Below are positions 1 through 10,900 of a stretch of 64,000 bases of DNA, piece by piece. The first letter of the stretch is position 1, and each line of letters opens with the position of its first letter. Position numbers and translations under genes: made by a program. This DNA is from Nipponacmea schrenckii (lineage: Eukaryota; Mollusca; Gastropoda; Lottiidae), in NCBI GenBank assembly GCA_030562195.1, contig CM060200.1, positions 15,810,001-15,874,000 of the forward strand. The letters run 5' to 3'. Below the pieces are notes generated by a model, which searched no databases, was not told the origin of the DNA, and was given only the letters and a program-made list of their open reading frames with translations.

Positions 1-1130
1 CTTGGTTTTTGAATTCTTCTGGACACGATTGAGAGCTGGGTTCTTGATGTATTTTGACCAAATTTGGTGTGAGTGTTTGTCATAACCCAAGGATGAACCC
101 TATTGAAAATCAGACCAATCGAAAAAATATTTAATATGAGTTATAGCCTTTGTCCTTAAATATGCGTCTGCCTTTGTTCTTGAATTCTTTGTGGACATGA
201 GAGCTGGTTTCTGGATGGATTTTGATGACATTTGGTGTGAGTGCATGTAATCACTCAAGGATAAAACCTATTCAAAATCATACTAATAAGTTATTGCCCT
301 TGTTCTTGAGTTCCCTGTGGACTCGATAGAGCTGGTTTCTTGACGGAATTTGCCAAAAATTGGTGTGACTTTTTGTAATCACTCAAGGATTAACCCTATT
401 GCAAATCAAATTAATCGAAAATTATTTACTATGAGTTATTGCCCTTGTTCTTGAATTCTCTGTGGACACGATAGAGAGCGGGGGCTTGATGGATTTTGCC
501 AAAAATTTGTGTTACTTTTTGTAATCACTCAAGGATAAAACCTATTCAAAATCAAACCAATCAAAAATCATTTACTATGAATTATTGCCTTTGTTCTTGA
601 ATTCTTTTTGGACACAATAGAGAGCTGGTTTCTTGATGGATTTTGACGAAACTTGTTTTGACTGTTCAAATAACCCAAGGATGAACCCTATTGAAAATCA
701 GACCAATCGAACAATATTTTGTATGAGTTATTGCCCTTGTTCTAGAAAACGTGTCAGTATTTGTTCTTGAATTCTATGGGACAGGATAGACAGCTGGTTT
801 CTTGATGGACTTTGATGAATTTGGTGTGAGTGTTTGTAATCACTCAAGGATAATCCCCATCGAAAATCAAACCAGTCAAAAACTATTTACTATGAGTTAT
901 TGCCCTTGTACTTGAATTCTTTGTGACAAGTAAGAGCTGGTTTCTTGATGGATTATGACGAAACTTGGTGTAAGTGTTTTTTATAACCTTATATTATAAG
1001 GATGAACCGTATTGAAAATCAGACCAATGAAAAAATATTACTATGAGTAATTGCCATTGTTGTTAAAAACACGTCCGCTTTGTTGTTGAATTCTTCGTGG
1101 ACATATCGAAAAATATTTTCTATTAGAATT
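1..1130. repeat. Tandem array A, ~145 bp diverged units
   Basis: About seven diverged copies of a unit recur at 135-180 bp spacing. Each carries 'gagctggtttcttgatgg', then 'ttggtgtgagtgtttgtaa', 'caaggatgaaccctattg' and 'gagttattgcccttgttc'. No coding potential is visible. The array lies in the intron upstream of the first NADK2-like exon. A second block with related units is at 6740-8400. Confidence 0.8.
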
Positions 1131-1149
1131 GCTCTTGTTCTTTAAAAAA

Positions 1150-2035
1150 AGTCAGAAATTCAAACTTGACCAATGTCTTATCCATTCCGATTCTTACACC
1201 AAGTTCCATCAAAATTAAAGCTTCTTATTGCAACCAAAATAGAATTTTAACGCAATTTCACTAAGTAAAGGGCAATTACCCAAAACAGTTCATTGAAAAA
1301 CTGTCAAATTCAAACTTGACTGAGGTCTAATCAATTCCAATGCTAACACCAAGTTTCATCAAAATCCTTTGACAATTGGAGGATTTATTGCATCAAAACT
1401 AAAATTTTGACAAGATTTTACTAAGTCAAGGGCAATTACTCAAAAACTGTTCATCAAAATATCATCAAAATCCATTGAAAAATGTAGCTTCTATTGAACC
1501 CACAATAAAATCTTACTAAGTCAAGGGCAATAACTAAAAATATACGTTCATCAAAATATCGCAAATTTCGACCTTGACTGTTGTCCTATCAACTTAAAAA
1601 CTGTTTATCAAAGTTTCATCAAAATCCATTGAAAATTGTAGCTTCTATTGAACCCACAATAAAATTTTGACGCAATCTTACTAAGTCAAGGGCAATAACT
1701 AAAACTATACGTTCATCGAAATATCGCCAATTTCGAACTTGACTGTTGTCTTATCAGTTTCAAAACTCATACCAAGTTTCATCAAAATCCATTGAAAATT
1801 GTAGCTTCTATTGCACCCACAATAAAAAAATTTACACAATTTTACTAATCAAGGGCAATAACTCAAAAACCGTTCATTGAAAAATCTTCAAATTCGAACG
1901 TTACCGTCGTCATATCAATTCCAATGCTCACACCAACTTTCATTTAAATCCATTGAAAATTGTAGCTTCTATGGTGTCTACAACAAGTGAATTTTTTCAC
2001 AATTTTACTTTAGTCAAGGGCAATTACTCACATAA
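1150..2035. repeat. Tandem array B, ~160 bp units
   Basis: Units of about 160 bp share 'caagggcaataactcaaaa', 'ccaatgctcacaccaagt' and 'attgtagcttctattg'. The same family recurs at 4190-5990 and 51340-51620, and in opposite orientation at 6410-6750 and 48100-48600. It is the most abundant simple repeat family in the window. No coding potential is seen. Confidence 0.8.
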
Positions 2036-2036
2036 G

Positions 2037-2583
2037 TATGGGCGTTTATTGTAATCGCCCTGTTGGTCCGTCAGTCCGTCCGTTCACATCGGATAATTTT
2101 TCACTAAAATATCGCATCTGAAACTCGTGCTCACTTAGACTCTACAGGCAACAATTCTTTATGGATTCTTTTGATTTTTATTTTGTCGGTCAGTGTCATT
2201 AAGAAGATGATCCCCATTGATTTTCGTGATGTTGAATAATTGTTCACCGAAATATCGCATCTGACTTAGCGTTTTTCACTTCATTAGCTTTAGGGTGCAT
2301 CTAGTGCTCACTCTACACGCTACAATTCTGTAATGATTCTTTTTATTTCAATTTTGTGGGTCAGTTTCATTATGATGATGATCCCCATTGATTTTCGTGA
2401 TGTTGAATAATTTTTCACCGAAATATCGCATCTGACTTAGCGTTTTTCACTTCATTAGCTTTAGGGTGCATCTAGTGCTCACTCTGCACGCTACAATTCT
2501 TTATGGATTCTTTTTATTTTTATTTTGTGGGTCATTTTCATTATGATGATGATCCCTATTGATTTTGGTGATAATTTTTCACA
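2037..2583. repeat. GGGCGTTTATTG leader and 171 bp tandem units
   Basis: The block starts with 'gggcgtttattgtaatcgcc' and a run of gtcc/gtcag repeats. A partial unit follows, then two nearly identical 171 bp units starting near 2231 and 2402 ('gttgaataat...caccgaaatatcgcatctg'). A similar leader with 'gtccgtccgtccgtcc' precedes the array at 47233-47800, so leader plus tandem core looks like a recurring architecture. The array ends within 30 bp of the splice acceptor of the first exon. Confidence 0.7.
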
Positions 2584-2608
2584 TTATAATTTGGTTCATT
2601 TATTTTAG

Positions 2609-2842
2609 ATGGAAATGGAGACAAAGAATAAGAATAACTATGGCTGGACAGCATGATAATGAGGACCCAATTGGATTACATGATCAACAGTTGAAATTTC
2701 CAGAATATAGATTTACAGAACATGTAGGTGAAGATGAAGTAAGTCGTTATCCCATCAGTGTATCTCGAAATCGGGGTGGAGAGAGAATACTGCCAGTTAG
2801 GGCTTTAAATGAGGTTTTTATTGGCGAATCTTTATCTTCAAG
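2609..2842 (+). CDS. NADK2: NADK2-like mitochondrial NAD kinase, internal exon 1 of 3 seen
   Basis: This exon encodes about 77 residues of an NAD kinase 2-type protein, which phosphorylates NAD to NADP in mitochondria. It is bounded by 'tattttag' before 2609 and the donor 'gtaagc' at 2843. The reading frame gives RWKWRQRIRI near the start and ILPVRALNEVFIGESLSSR at the end; the latter is the strongly conserved ALNEVFIGESLSSR block of the NADK2 family. The variable middle is rich in acidic residues, as in other members. The exon starts with the last base of an Arg codon and ends after the second base of another. That phase fits exon 2 at 8691. The catalytic GGDGT-type N-terminal region must lie upstream of the window. 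No stop interrupts the frame, so this looks like a live host exon. Confidence 0.88.
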
Positions 2843-2915
2843 GTAAGCCTTCTATTTATGTGTTTTCTTTTGAAAATTGTAGCTTAAGTATTGTGTCCGT
2901 GAATAAACATAAACT

Positions 2916-3930
2916 GCTTTCTTTTCGAAATAACGGTTATTTTTTTTTTAAATTTTACCCTCAATTATCTCTATGAAAGCTACTTGCCACCAACTACCTG
3001 TTGCTATTGTCTATTCAAACTTCGAGACTACTATTTGTTAAATGTAACATCTGTCTTGGTTTCCTTGGATGCACCGAGATCAGAACCACAGGCACAGGAT
3101 GATGAGATTTAAAAAGATTGATTTAGATAGGTTTATTCCAATTGAATATGGCAGATTAAGTACACATGTAAACAATACTCTCTAACCAAAAGTAAAAGTA
3201 CAATAATCTCTAAACTAAAACGATTTGCTACTAGATTAACGAGATTGCTTCCCCTGATCTTAGAGGTCCAATGCAATTCTGAAACAACATCAACCGGAAA
3301 CAAGCTGTGGACAATGGCGTTATTTTGGTTATTGCTGTTTATTACCTCTATTTTTCAACTGATTTTGACAGAACTTCTTTTGTAAGTTTCTTTGAACGGC
3401 TGGCTACATAACTGCAGTTTAAAACTGCTAATTTCATTCCTTTTGTAGCTGACTTTTTTAGTTTCAATTTTTTAGTTTTTTTCAACTTCTACAATTTTCT
3501 TCCCATCAACCTGAAAACTTTCAAGCAGATAGACATTCTTAATTTGATCAAAAATTATTTTTCAAATTTTCAAAATAACTTCAGGTTTCAACGTTATTCG
3601 CCCTTAAAATTTGAAACCTTTTTCCAGAATTCTAAAGATATTTCAAAAACTCTTTTTACAATATGCTAGAAATAGTCAAACAACAAAGCAAAGATGAAAA
3701 AATTCGGACCGAAAGCAAAAGATAAGCCACCATATTGAAATGTCAAACTATTAAAAAAGGGGCCTAAGGGGATGAAGCTCTTTGGTTATTTTTGCATATC
3801 AAATGACAATTGCGCAATCATATTTCGCAGCCGATTTTTTAATTTTGATTTTCTTTTATTTCCATTTTATTTTATTGCCCTTGATGATATTCATCCAATT
3901 ATATATTTATTTATGTTGTCCTATATTTAC
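2916..3930. repeat. Copy of the dispersed ~700-800 bp intron repeat
   Basis: Stretches here match 12800-13700, for example 'gcaactacctgttgct', 'gagactactatt' and 'tttattacctctatttttca'. The later part carries a 'ttccggtttcaacgttattcgc' block also seen at 13260. This copy holds an extra ~230 bp at about 3051-3280 that the other lacks ('gcaccgagatcagaaccac'). It is non-coding. Confidence 0.6.
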
Positions 3931-4190
3931 TTAAGGGGATTGACAACCTTATCGTTCGAGGTGTATTTCAATCAAGAAACGTATTAAGTTTATATCCATT
4001 CTATTTGGCATTAAAAAAACTCATCTAGTAAAAGTTTTAGCTCAATCGCTTCAGTAGTTTATCAGATATCGGTCCGTAAAGATAATAATATTTATAGAAC
4101 ACAATGGGTTATTCCTCTATGTAGACGTACAAATTACGTTGTCAGTTGAAATTTTTGAGTACTACGTCATCAGCTAAATAAACCTTATCT
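3931..4190 (-). mobile_element. Terminal fragment of the TTAA-target element
   Basis: From 'ttaaggggattgacaacctt' onward the sequence is the reverse complement of the right end of the element at 16021-17096. Shared blocks include 'cgtattaa', 'ccattctatttggcatt', 'agctcaatcgcttcagtag' and 'tctatgtagacgtacaaat'. Only about 260 bp remains and the other terminus is absent. Confidence 0.75.
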
Positions 4191-5990
4191 ATTCCAATAC
4201 ACATACCAAGTTTCATCAAAATCTATTAAAAATTGTATCTTCTATTGCACCCACAAATAAATTTTTGATGCAATTTTACTAAGTCAAAGACAATAACTAA
4301 AAAAATATTCATCGAAAAATCGTCAATTTTAAGCATGTCTTATTAATTTCAATACTCTTACCAAATTTCATCAAAATCCATTGAAAATTGTAGCCTGTAT
4401 TGCACCCACAATAAAATTTTGACGTGATTTTACAAAATAAAGGGCGATAACTTGTAAACCATTCATCAAACAATTGTCAATTTCGAACTTAACTGGCGGC
4501 TTATAAATTCCAATGCTTACACCAAGTTTCATTAGAATCCATTGAAAATTGTAGCTAAAAATTGTACCCACAAAAAAATGTGATGCAATTTTACTAAGTC
4601 AAGGGCATTAACTCATAAACAGTTTCTCGAAAATTCGTCAAATTCGAACTAGACTGCCGTCTTATAAATTCCAATGCTCTCACCAAGTTTTGTCAAAATC
4701 CATTAAAAACTGTGGCTTTTATTGCACCCGTAATCAAATTTTGACCTGATTTACTAAGCAATAGTTCAATAAGCGTTCTTCGAAAAAGCGCCAATTTCGA
4801 AGCTGACCGCTGACTTATCAATTCCAATGCTCACACCAAGCAGTATCAAAATTCAATGAAAATTCTAGCCTATATTGCACCCACAATAAATCGATTTTAC
4901 CAAATCAAGGGCAATAACTTGCAAACTATTCGTCGAAAAATCGCAATATTCGCACTTGACCAGCCTCTTATTAATCTAAATGCTCTCACCAAGTTTCAGC
5001 GAAATCCATTGAAAATTGTAGCTCTAATTGCACCCACAATAAAATTTTGACGCGACTTTACTTGGTCAAGGGCAATAAATCGCAAACCATTCATCAAAAT
5101 TTGGTCAAATTCAAACTTGACCGCCGTCTTACCAATCCTAAGTCCAGAGCAAGAATTCAATAAGCGGTTGCCTAGCAAAATACGCCTTCTTTAAATATAT
5201 TTTCTGTTTTAACACAGGCAGAAACTCCAACATTTATTTAGGTCTAATCCAAGTTCTCATCAATATAAGTGTTCACACCAAATTTGATTCAAATTAGATG
5301 AAACCTAGTCTCTATTGTATTAATTAGCTAATTTTCAAGAGTTTGGACCAAGTCAAGTGCAATAACTCAAATATTGTTCATCGAAAAATAGTAAATATTG
5401 AACTTGTTTAAGATCTCACCAATAAAAATGATCACATCAAATTTTATTCAAATCAGATGAAAACTGTATTGTCTAACCCAATCACAAGCCAATTTAGCAG
5501 TGTTTTGACTAGGTCAAGTGCAAAACTCAAAAACAGTTTATCCTAAAATCGTCAATTTCGTACTTGACCACGATCTCATCAACTTCAATGATCACACCAA
5601 ATTTCATTCAAATCTGTTGTCTCTGTGTTGTTCACAAGTCTGTTTTGACTAAGTCAAGGGCAATAACTCAAAAACGTGTTCACCAAAAAATCGTCACTAT
5701 CAAACTTGTCCAAGATCTCATCAATATACATGATGACATAAAATTTCATTCAAATCCAATGGAAATTGTGATCTCTATCGCGTTCACAAGCCAATTTTTT
5801 AACTAAGTCAAGCTCAATAACTAAAAAACCGTTCGTCGAAAAATCGCCTATTTCTAATTTGTCCAAGACCTCATTCATATAAATGATCACATCAAGTTCC
5901 ATTCAAATCCAATGAAAAATAAAGTCTCTATAGCGTTTACAAGCCAATTTCAACGCGTTTTGACTAAGTCAAGTGCAATAGTGTTATTTT
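4190..5990. repeat. Tandem array B, second block
   Basis: More than ten diverged copies of the 'caagggcaataactc' unit fill this stretch. From about 5200 the units drift to a variant with 'agatctcatcaa...aatgatcacacc'. The same variant recurs at 51340-51620, where it is also linked to 'atatcttctgttttaa.gcaggcaag'. Short open frames here are incidental. Confidence 0.75.
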
Positions 5991-5999
5991 ATTATTTCG

Positions 6000-6288
6000 T
6001 TTCATAAAATAATTAATTACCAAATGTGGAGAAATCCGCTCTCCTGCTTTTGGAGTTGACATTTTATAATCTATGTTGTCCTGCAGTTCAGCTATTTGGG
6101 CAATCAATTCAGCTTTAGTCATTTTACTAACTGGGCGACTTTTAGGAATGGCACCTGCAGTTGTTTGTGCTTCGTGGGTTGTAGATTATATCTTTAGAAC
6201 GTAAATTCTGTCTAGAATCAGCCGACAATAGAGTAATTGTCATCCGCGGCAAATAGCTCATTAAATTATCAAACTGGGAGCTATCCAT
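6000..6288 (-). pseudogene. Unrecognised protein-coding remnant
   Basis: The - strand reads a short open frame from ATG at 6288 (MDSSQFDNLMSYLPRMTITL). A shifted frame then includes MTKAELIAQIAELQDNID (ATG at 6122) and continues toward 6000. The amphipathic, lysine- and glutamate-rich composition looks like a real protein (coiled-coil-like), but I do not recognise the family. A frameshift separates the two parts and no promoter or end is seen. It could be a piece of a mobile-element ORF or a processed pseudogene. Confidence 0.4.
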
Positions 6289-6412
6289 TATTTATATTTA
6301 ATACTAGAAAAAAGAAAATATACTGGAAAAATACGTTTTGCTGAGGCGCCATTCAAACTAAAAGCTGAATTGATTGCCCAAATAGCTGAACTGCAGGACA
6401 ACATAGATTATA
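6065..6412. repeat. 52 bp perfect inverted repeat
   Basis: Positions 6065-6116 and 6361-6412 are exact reverse complements over 52 bp, with about 244 bp between. The arm is part of the coding-like remnant around MTKAELIAQIAELQDNID. One end of that remnant has therefore been copied in inverted orientation. Confidence 0.85.
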
Positions 6413-8400
6413 TGTGTGTGCAATAGAAGCTACAATTTTCAATTGATTTTAATGAAACTTGGTGTGAATTTGGAATTGATAAGGGTGGCGGTCAAGTTTG
6501 AATTTTGATGAATGGTTTTTGAGTTATTGCCCTTAGCTTATCAAAATTTTATTGTAGGTGCAAACTATGCTACAATTCAATGGAATTTATTGAAACTCAG
6601 TGTGAACATTGGAATTGATAAGACGACGGTTGAGTTCGTACTTGACAATGTTGATGAATATTTTTGAGTTATAGCCCTTGACCTAGTAAAACCATTTTCA
6701 AAATTTTAGTGTTGGTGCGATAGAAGCTACAGTTTTAAAAAGGATTTTGATGAGGATGAACCCTATTGAAAATCAGCGAAATCGAAAAATATTAAGTACG
6801 AGATATTGCCCTTGTTCCTGCAAATACGTTCAATTTTAGCTTGTTTTAACTCTAGATAGAACATTTCTTAATGGATTTTGATGAAACTTGGCTTGAGTAT
6901 TTGTTTTCACCCAAGGATCTACCCTATTGAAAATATTTAGTTTCAGTTATCGCCTTTGTTTTTAAAACGCGTTCAACTTTTTGGCCTGTTAACACTCTAG
7001 ATGGCACAATTCATGATCAATTTTGACAAAACTCGCTAAAATTGTTTGATATCACTCAGGGATGAGCCCTATTGAAATTTAAAAAAAATCAAATTAGATC
7101 TAATATGAATTATTGCTCTTGTCTTTTAAAACGTGTTCGATTTTTGGCTTGTAAACACTCTACATGGCACGATTCCTGACCAATTTTGATGAAACTTGGT
7201 GTGAGAGTGTGTTATAACTCAAGGATGAACCCTGTTAAAAAAACAGCGAAATTGAAAATATTTAGTATTGTCCTTCTTCTTGAAAACGCGTTCAATTTTA
7301 GCTTGTAAACACTCTAGAAAGAACAATTCTTGATGGATTTTTATGAAACTTGGCTTGAGTATTTGTTTTTACACATGGATGAACCCTATTGAAAATCAAA
7401 TATATCGAAATATATTTAGTGATAGTTATTGCCCTTGTTTTTGAAAACGCGTTCAACTTTTTGGCTTATAAACACTCTAGAAGACACAATTCATGACCAA
7501 TTTTGACAAAACTCGCTGAAATTGTTTGATATCACCCAAGGATGAGCCCTATTGAAAATTAAAAATATCAAAATATATCTAATATGTATTATTGACGTTG
7601 TTCTTTAAAACGTGTTGAGTTTTGTCTCATAAACACTCTACATGGATAAATTCTTGACTGATTTTGATGAGACTTGGTGTGAGAGTGTGTTATAAATCAA
7701 GGATGAACCCGATTGAAAATCAGCGAAATTGAAAAATATTTAGTACGAGTTATTGCTCTTTCTTTTTAATATGAATTTTTGCCCTTGTTCTTTAAAACAC
7801 GTTTAATTTTTGGATCGTAAACACTCTTCATGGCACAATTCTTGACCGATTTTGTTGAAACTTGGTGTGAGAGTGGATGAAATATATTTATTATGAATTG
7901 TGGCAATGTGGTTCTTTAAAACACCCTAGGATGAACCCTATTGAAAATAGAAATATCGCAAAATATTGAATATGAATTATTACCCTCGTTCTTGAAACGA
8001 TTTTGATTTTTGGCTCACAGCCACTCTACAAGGCACAATTCTTTACAGATTTTTATGAAATTGTTTGTTATCACCCACGGGTGAATCCTATTACAAATCA
8101 CAAAAATACCCAAAAATATTTAAATGGTTGTTATTAGGTACAATTCTTGACAGATTTAAATGAAACTAAACACCCTAGAAAAAAGTATATGACGAAAGGT
8201 TCAATATTTCATTCCGCTGATTGTTACTCTACACGGCACTATTCTTTACAGATTTTTATGAAATTGTTTTTACCACCCAAGAGTAAACCCTATTGCAAAT
8301 CACAAAAATACCCCAAAATATTTGAAACGATATGTTACACTTCTTGAAAGATTAAATGAAACTAAACACCCTAGAAAAAAGTATAGGTGAATATTCCATT
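6413..8400. repeat. Mixed arrays of the B (inverted) and A-type units
   Basis: 6413-6750 carries array-B units in reverse orientation ('gagttattgcccttagc', 'caatagaagctac'). From 6740 to about 8400, diverged A-type units recur with 'aaccctattgaaaatca', 'actctacatggcac' and 'gagttattgcccttgtt'. No gene is seen. Confidence 0.65.
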
Positions 8401-8439
8401 CCGCTGATTGTTACTGTACTGTCAATTTATTATTCAAAA

Positions 8440-8490
8440 TCAATGCTGGCTGTGGGCGTATATTACCTTGCCTGGCAAGCTATCTTTATT
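8440..8490. repeat. Inverted counterpart of 22805-22870
   Basis: 'gggcgtatattaccttgcc' followed by 'tggcaagctatctttattg' here is the reverse complement of the block at 22805-22870, including the flanking 'aatcaatgctg'. The two copies lie shortly upstream of exons 2 and 3. Confidence 0.7.
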
Positions 8491-8690
8491 GAATCTGAGA
8501 CTTCACCATAGCTGCTGTGAGGGCGTATATTATATCTTACGTGGCATGCTATCTATATTTAGCTTCTGTATCCACTGAATTAGCTTTTTTTCTTAATTAA
8601 GTAAACACAGTCTGATCTATTGGTTTTCACAAAAAATTGTTTATTTCTCGAGTATCTTTTCGTTTAAGTTCGGATATGTTATTATTTTAG

Positions 8691-8842
8691 GGTATCTTAC
8701 TATGAAATTCAATGTGATAATGGTGCAAAAAGTAAACAAAAAAGTTCTGGTGTAACCATTTGCACTGGTACTGGATCCAGTTCTTGGTATTTTCACATTA
8801 ATCATCTTCACAAACAGGGAATAAAAGAAATACTAAAAATAG
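8691..8842 (+). CDS. NADK2: NADK2-like mitochondrial NAD kinase, internal exon 2 of 3 seen
   Basis: The exon of 152 bp follows 'ttattattttag' and ends before 'gtaaagta'. It completes the Arg codon left open at 2842 and reads VSYYEIQCDNGAKSKQKSSG, then VTICTGTGSSSWYFHIN. Family members have the same order directly after GESLSSR: an SYYEI strand, KQKSSG, then the CTGTGS loop followed by W.F.IN. The CTGTGS segment is part of the NAD(P)-binding domain fold of NAD kinases. The exon ends one base into a Gly codon, matching exon 3. It is uninterrupted and probably functional. Confidence 0.9.
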
Positions 8843-9397
8843 GTAAAGTAAATTTGAAAATTGTTTTTATTTTTTGCATTTTTTGCATTTGAAAGTGATC
8901 TAAATCAACCTTACCAATATCAAATCTTATGTACCTTCCGAATATTTTAATACCCTTTCACTTCAGTCTTCAACCCCGTGGAACGACCCAACCTTGCGTC
9001 AGATGGTCGTAATAACTCAGATAATAAGCTGGTAGTAGGGTCTTACAAAGCAGGTTCTCTTCTGGGCTAATTAGGCCAGGGCGTAGCGTAGGGGGGGGGG
9101 GGGGGTGAGTGTCACCCCCCCCCCACACACACACACACTTTTGCTGAACTGGTCGATAAAACGCGGGATCAGTCGGTAATTGGCGGAGCCGTCGGTAAAA
9201 TCGATTGGTTGAGGTTAAAGTAAAAACCATGCATAGGCAAACTGATTAAAATTTAAATAGTCTACTTAGGCTTTATAAATATATATCTATAAAATAATTA
9301 TCTACTCTGTAAATGGTTGTCGGTAAAACAGTTTCTGATTGACACAAATTTATGATATTGTTGTCTTTTTTAATGATTTACCTCCCCTTTTCGATTC
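8843..9397. other. Intron with G/C homopolymer and CA tracts
   Basis: This is non-coding intron. A run of about 15 G at 9092-9106 is followed by 'gtgagtgtcacccccccccc' and a (CA)n run to about 9138. The G and C tracts are mutually complementary and could pair. Positions 9235-9350 resemble 10590-10700 ('ctataaaataat', 'ctctgtaaat.gttg'). Confidence 0.6.
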
Positions 9398-9399
9398 GC

Positions 9400-10431
9400 A
9401 GTGTCGTATATAGAGAGAGTCTGGGCAACTTCGTCATAGGCGCCATCTTTTTACTCTCTAAATTGAATTATGGCAGCAAAACAATACAAACTTCACCTAC
9501 ATTTTCATACATAATAATACGATAAATCCGTCTATGCGGAGGGATTTTGATGGTGTTCATATTGTTATATTTCTTGGTTGGGCAGCGAGACCCTTTTCAT
9601 GCTCATCTGTCCTGGTATCCGCTCTTCCGCCTTACATTTACAGTAGTAGGCCTAGCTAACCCGTCTCTTATTTTTTGGAAAAAGAATCGATAATAAAAAA
9701 TTTGGTATGTGAATCAGGGGTGTAGATCCGTTAATGAAGTTTTTAAGAGAGCAGCACCCTCCACCCCCTTATTTTTTATTGGAGTCTGGGGCAAACGTCA
9801 ATTTATCTGTGTAGGGGAGGGGCGATTAAATTGTTTTCATTATTGCCGACGCCTTAATGGGGTGCCTCTAGGAGGGTATGATGATTTTCTTTCCCTAAAA
9901 AACTTTTGAAGATAAGGTTATTGCTCTCTTTCAATATGAGACCTTCCGGGCAGCATTCTCGTTGAAAACATAATTAACTCAGCACGTTTTATTGAATATC
10001 ATGATCACAGGGAGAAAATTATATCATCCTCTTCTTAATCTTTATTTTAGTCTCAAAACCATAGACCTAATTGCTAAAGACTTGCTTTTTAGTTTACCAT
10101 CCACATTTAAATTAGCTTCAGCCTTATTAGATGATCGTTTCCGATTTTCATGTACATACGCACATTAAAAATTAAGTCAATAATTTGCTTCGCAATTGAT
10201 GGCAATCGGGAATAGGAATTCAGTGAGAACTGTTTCAGCTGATTTCACCAATCTCTGTTGTCAGAAAACGAAACGATCAAATCTTCAAATAGATGGAATT
10301 AACAGGAGACGGCTTTAGCTTTTACACGTCGTTAAGAGTAACAAAATGGCGGTTTTCATCACGTGACCGAGAGGCGGCAATTTCAATAGTTGTCCAGACT
10401 CTCTCTAAATACGACACTCGTTTTTCGTATT
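9400..10431. mobile_element. Non-autonomous TIR element (~1.03 kb)
   Basis: The left end reads 'agtgtcgtatatagagagag' then 'tctgggcaact'. The right end, reverse-complemented, reads 'agtgtcgtatttagagagag' then 'tctggacaact', so imperfect terminal inverted repeats of about 31 bp bound the element. No transposase reading frame is seen. Flanking sequences do not show a clear target duplication, so the superfamily is left open. The flanks at 9235-9350 and 10590-10700 share sequence, showing the element sits in duplicated repeat DNA. Confidence 0.65.
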
Positions 10432-10900
10432 AATGACCAGTCCAAAAACCACGTTTATTCATTTCTCGAACCAATCCAAGGCCAAGGATATCAAATTGTC
10501 TAATTTTTTTTTCGTAACCGTAAAGTGCTGTTTTACAATTGTCTTGGTTTTTCTCTGCTGTTCAAATTGTGTAATAAAGTCCTATTCCACATTTTGGTAA
10601 ACTGATTACATAGCCTACTAAGCTTAGGCTCTATAAATCTATAGGCAGTCCATATCTATAAAATAATGTTCTGCTCTGTAAATAGTTGATCGATAAAATA
10701 GTTTCAGATATCAAATTGTCTGAGTTTTTCTCGGTTGTTCAAATTGTGTAGTAAAGTCCTACTCTCACTCGATTCACTTCATTTGCAAGAAATTTACCTT
10801 AAATGAACAGTTACTCTTAATCATTCAAAATGCCTTGAATGTAATGTTGAAATGAATTTCGATGACAAAAAAAGCACAATTCAAAATTCCATCAGCGCAA
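10432..10900. other. Intron, duplicated non-coding segment
   Basis: 'tgttcaaattgtgta.taaagtcctac' occurs twice here, near 10560 and 10738, bracketing a block related to 9235-9350. Nothing coding is seen. Confidence 0.5.

Noticed and set aside
2500..2608. Extending the first exon leftward in frame (ILVIIFHIIIWFIYF) as a membrane segment
   Set aside because: A splice acceptor lies at 2607-2608 and family similarity begins just after it; the hydrophobic residues come from the T-rich intron end.
9092..9138. G run followed by C run and CA repeat as a possible regulatory or recombination element
   Set aside because: Simple low-complexity sequence with no supporting context; homopolymers are also error-prone in assemblies.
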